Positions 61,862 to 64,000 of a stretch of DNA of 64,000 bases are shown piece by piece. The position numbers and the translations under genes were made by a program. This stretch comes from Hyphomicrobiales bacterium (GTDB taxonomy: Bacteria; Pseudomonadota; Alphaproteobacteria; Rhizobiales; OSC116), in assembly GCA_002401855.1 (NCBI GenBank), contig NVUH01000002.1:124001-188000 (forward strand). The letters run 5' to 3'. The notes under the pieces are model-generated. The model did no database searches. It worked only from the letters and a program-made list of their open reading frames with translations, and had not been told where the DNA came from. The stretch's first letter is position 1. Each line of letters begins with the position of its first letter.

Positions 61862-62839
61862 TTACTTCTTTGTAGCAATAATTGCTCCTTTTATCGTGTT
61901 TATATTATGTCGCATCATTTGAATATATGACGACGCTGGTCCGTTTTTATCTGAAAGTGAATCCGAATAAAGACTACCGCCAATTTCAATTCCTGTTTCC
62001 TTACTAATCTGCTCAATAAGTCTGGCATTTGAAATATTCTCAACAAATATCGCAGATGCTTTATCTTCTTTAACTTGAACAATTAATGCAGCGATATCAG
62101 CCGCAGATGCTTCCGTCTCAGTAGATATCCCTTCAGGTGCTAAAAATTTTATGCCATATTCATGTTCGAAATAACCAAATGCATCATGTGATGTAATCAC
62201 TGTTCGCTTGTTTTGAGGAATCTCCGAAACGGAAGTTTTAATAAATTGTTCCAGTTTGTCCAGTTTTTTGAGATAAGTACTAGCATTGATTTCATAGACA
62301 TTACATCCACTTACGTCAGCAATACAAAAAGCCTTGGCAATATTATTAACGTACATTTTTGCATTCGCTACCGATTGCCAAGCATGTGGGTCATTTTCTC
62401 CATGATCATGCCCTTCAGCATCCTTATGCTCATCTCCTTGATCCACATCGGAGTGATTTTCTTCATGATCTTGATCATGACCTTCTTTTGCTTCTAAAAC
62501 CTCGACACCTTTAGTTAATTTAATAATTTGTGCCTTAGTGCCGCTTGCTTCCACTAACTTAGAAAGAAATCCTTCAAAATTTAATCCATTAGTCAAAATT
62601 ACATTAGCTTTTGACAAAGCGACTGCATCTGATGGTTTTGGATTATAGACATGGGCATCACCATTTGGTCCAACCAATGTAATGATGTCAATTTTTTCGC
62701 CGCCAACATTTTTTGCAAAATCAGCTACAATTGTAAAACTTGCAACGACCTTTAAATTTTCAGCATTGGCTTGAACTGACAGAGACGTAGCCAACGTCAG
62801 CGCCACTGTTGATACCAGTATTCTTTTATATAAGTTCAT
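61862..62839 (-). CDS. Zinc/manganese ABC transporter substrate-binding protein
   Basis: A 325-aa cluster A-I metal-binding protein (ZnuA/TroA fold). The signal peptide is MNLYKRILVSTVALTLATSLSVQANAEN. Metal ligands are likely the His in GDAHVYNPKPSD, the His in DPHAWQS, the His in ITSHDAFGYFEHEYG and an Asp near SLYSDSLS. A His/Asp-rich loop (residues about 117-152, HDQDHEENHSDVDQGDEH and so on) precedes DPHAW and is typical of zinc-specific proteins. It overlaps the permease gene by 4 bp. It is the last gene of the operon. Zinc is likely; manganese cannot be excluded. Confidence 0.87.
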   Translation of the reverse strand: MNLYKRILVSTVALTLATSLSVQANAENLKVVASFTIVADFAKNVGGEKIDIITLVGPNGDAHVYNPKPSDAVALSKANVILTNGLNFEGFLSKLVEASGTKAQIIKLTKGVEVLEAKEGHDQDHEENHSDVDQGDEHKDAEGHDHGENDPHAWQSVANAKMYVNNIAKAFCIADVSGCNVYEINASTYLKKLDKLEQFIKTSVSEIPQNKRTVITSHDAFGYFEHEYGIKFLAPEGISTETEASAADIAALIVQVKEDKASAIFVENISNARLIEQISKETGIEIGGSLYSDSLSDKNGPASSYIQMMRHNINTIKGAIIATKK

Positions 62840-63735
62840 TTAATTTTCCTTTTTAGTTTGTTGTTAATTTGAGTAAGTTTGAATCGACTGTTGAACAAAA
62901 TTCCTGATGGCCCAAAGATAATTGAGGCAACATAAATTACACCAGCAGATAAAATAATTGCAGGGCCTGTCGCTAGAGAAGCATAATATGATAATAATAG
63001 ACCAGAGAGGCATGAACAGATGCCGATGCCAACGGATATCGCAACAATAATCTCAACCCGTGAAGACCAAAAACGAGCAGATGTAGCTGGTAAAATCATT
63101 AATCCGACCGATAATAATGTTCCTAACGCAAGAAACCCTCCAACTAAATTTAAGACAACTAATATCAAAAATATGAGATGAATAACTCCTCCTAATTTAG
63201 ATACTGATCTAAAAAATAAAGGATCCAAACATTCGGCAACTAACCCACGCCAAAAAATAAATAATAGTACAAGGGTAATAAAAACGATTTCAGCAATTAA
63301 AATAAGGGCAGCATTATTTAACGCCAATACTGAACCAAATAAAACATGCATTAAATCAATTGTCGAACCATGTGAGGAAACTATTATGACGCCGATCGAA
63401 AGAGAAATTAAATATAAAGAAGCTAAAGATGCATCCTCTTTTAGTATTGTCAGTCTTGATACTAATCCAGAAACAAGTGCAACTATAATTCCAGCGACCA
63501 TTCCCCCCAAAGCCATAGGCAAAATTTGAAGGCCAAAGAATAAAAAACCAAATGCCACCCCTGGTAAAATAGCATGTGACATTGCATCGCCAGTTAAACT
63601 CATTCGGCGAAGCATTAAAAACACGCCAATCGGGCAAGAACCAATTGATAAGAGTATTGCCCCTCCTAAAGCTCGCCGCATAAACCCGAACTCAACGAAA
63701 GGCGATACCAATAGATCATAAAGTAGAAACATCAT
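62836..63735 (-). CDS. Zinc/manganese ABC transporter permease
   Basis: A 299-aa permease of the ZnuB/MntB family with about eight membrane segments: FMRRALGGAILLSIGSCPIGVFLMLRRMSLTGDAMSHAILPGVAFGFLFFG at the start carries the family motif LRRMSLTGDAxSHA, and LGTLLSVGLMILPATSARFW is near the end. Its start overlaps the ATPase gene by about 20 bp. The C-terminus is strongly basic. Confidence 0.9.
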   Translation of the reverse strand: MMFLLYDLLVSPFVEFGFMRRALGGAILLSIGSCPIGVFLMLRRMSLTGDAMSHAILPGVAFGFLFFGLQILPMALGGMVAGIIVALVSGLVSRLTILKEDASLASLYLISLSIGVIIVSSHGSTIDLMHVLFGSVLALNNAALILIAEIVFITLVLLFIFWRGLVAECLDPLFFRSVSKLGGVIHLIFLILVVLNLVGGFLALGTLLSVGLMILPATSARFWSSRVEIIVAISVGIGICSCLSGLLLSYYASLATGPAIILSAGVIYVASIIFGPSGILFNSRFKLTQINNKLKRKIK

Positions 63736-64000
63736 TCTTACCTTTACAATATTGACGGTGGATAGATTGGAAAGCTACGTAATTATTGACCTCACAAGCA
63801 GATTCCATTTCCTCTGAGCTCTGGGAACACCTTGCTGCCATCGGTATTTGAGATGTAAGTAATTTACTTGTCTCACCCCACGCAAGTGGTTTTTGCGCCA
63901 TCAAGATCATATTAGGAAAATATTTGCGCACTAGATTAAGGTCATGCATAATAACCATGATTGTTCGTTTTTCGTTGTGCCAGGCCTTTACTTGATCAAT
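63716..64000 (-). CDS. Zinc/manganese ABC transporter ATPase, 3' part
   Basis: The last 94 residues of a nucleotide-binding subunit, open to the window edge. The visible part starts IDQVKAWHNEKRTIMVIMHDLNLVRKYFPNMILM and contains the H-loop His (IMHDL); the Walker motifs lie outside. The C-terminal region has several Cys residues (ARCSQSS, SACEVNN), possibly metal-related. It is translationally coupled to the permease gene. Confidence 0.85.
   Translation of the reverse strand: MDQVKAWHNEKRTIMVIMHDLNLVRKYFPNMILMAQKPLAWGETSKLLTSQIPMAARCSQSSEEMESACEVNNYVAFQSIHRQYCKGKNDVSTL

Noticed and set aside
1-64000. CRISPR array, rRNA genes, prophage structural genes or a replication origin
   Set aside because: No regularly spaced repeats, no rRNA sequence, no capsid, tail or terminase genes, and no DnaA-box cluster were seen.

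Overview
The window reads as chromosome of a low-GC alphaproteobacterium, most likely a marine or host-associated member of the Hyphomicrobiales (Rhizobiales) or a near relative. Pointers are the recO-parC pair, a divK-pleD operon next to a DUF3572 gene, DinB with an N-terminal zinc ribbon, an IalB-family protein, HspQ, and several TRAP and branched-chain-type ABC uptake systems. The lineage is inferred from gene content and order only.

Layout. 1-16.4 kb is mostly core: a 3-hydroxyisobutyrate-dehydrogenase-like 3' end, recO, parC, a LysE exporter with a shifted C-terminus, a YtrA-type GntR/ABC-2 operon with a candidate operator, creA, GST, GNAT and EamA genes, divK-pleD, a two-domain peptide ABC ATPase, a HAD protein and dinB. 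16.4-22.7 kb is a complete C4-dicarboxylate-type TRAP system (dctPQM) with its two-component system DctB/DctD, a consensus sigma-54 promoter and two DctD-like upstream sites 42 bp apart. 22.8-28.1 kb holds a copper amine oxidase overlapping a UbiH-type monooxygenase, an AEC carrier, hspQ and an IalB-family gene. 28.3-38.8 kb is a partial exopolysaccharide locus (deacetylase, Wzz-like co-polymerase with degenerate ATPase domain, Wza-like lipoprotein, GT4, PssY/WcaJ-like transferase, polymerase/ligase) flanked by an adenylate-forming-enzyme homologue without its P-loop and by a TSUP carrier.

From the tRNA-Thr(UGU) at 38.9 kb the window becomes accessory. A tyrosine integrase next to the tRNA has had its 5' end replaced by an IS3-family element, giving one chimeric reading frame. 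Next comes the most interesting unit: a class II HMG-CoA reductase, a complete TRAP transporter and HMG-CoA lyase in one operon (mvaA-dctPQM-mvaB), divergent from a MocR-type regulator. This looks like a self-contained mevalonate uptake and degradation system. A mercury-resistance operon (merR / merTPFA) with a textbook 19-bp-spacer MerR promoter follows, bracketed by two 63-bp direct repeats, then a frameshifted VOC gene and a decayed IS3 element.

53.8-60.2 kb is a branched-chain-type ABC importer operon ending in an alpha/beta hydrolase and divergent from a PAS-LuxR regulator, with a symmetric operator candidate between them. 60.2-61.8 kb is a small graveyard of broken genes (esterase, SIS-domain enzyme, sugar permease). 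The window ends inside a zinc/manganese-type ABC importer operon. All three complete solute-binding-protein genes are followed directly by a hairpin before the next transporter gene, which suggests a shared way of raising binding-protein levels.
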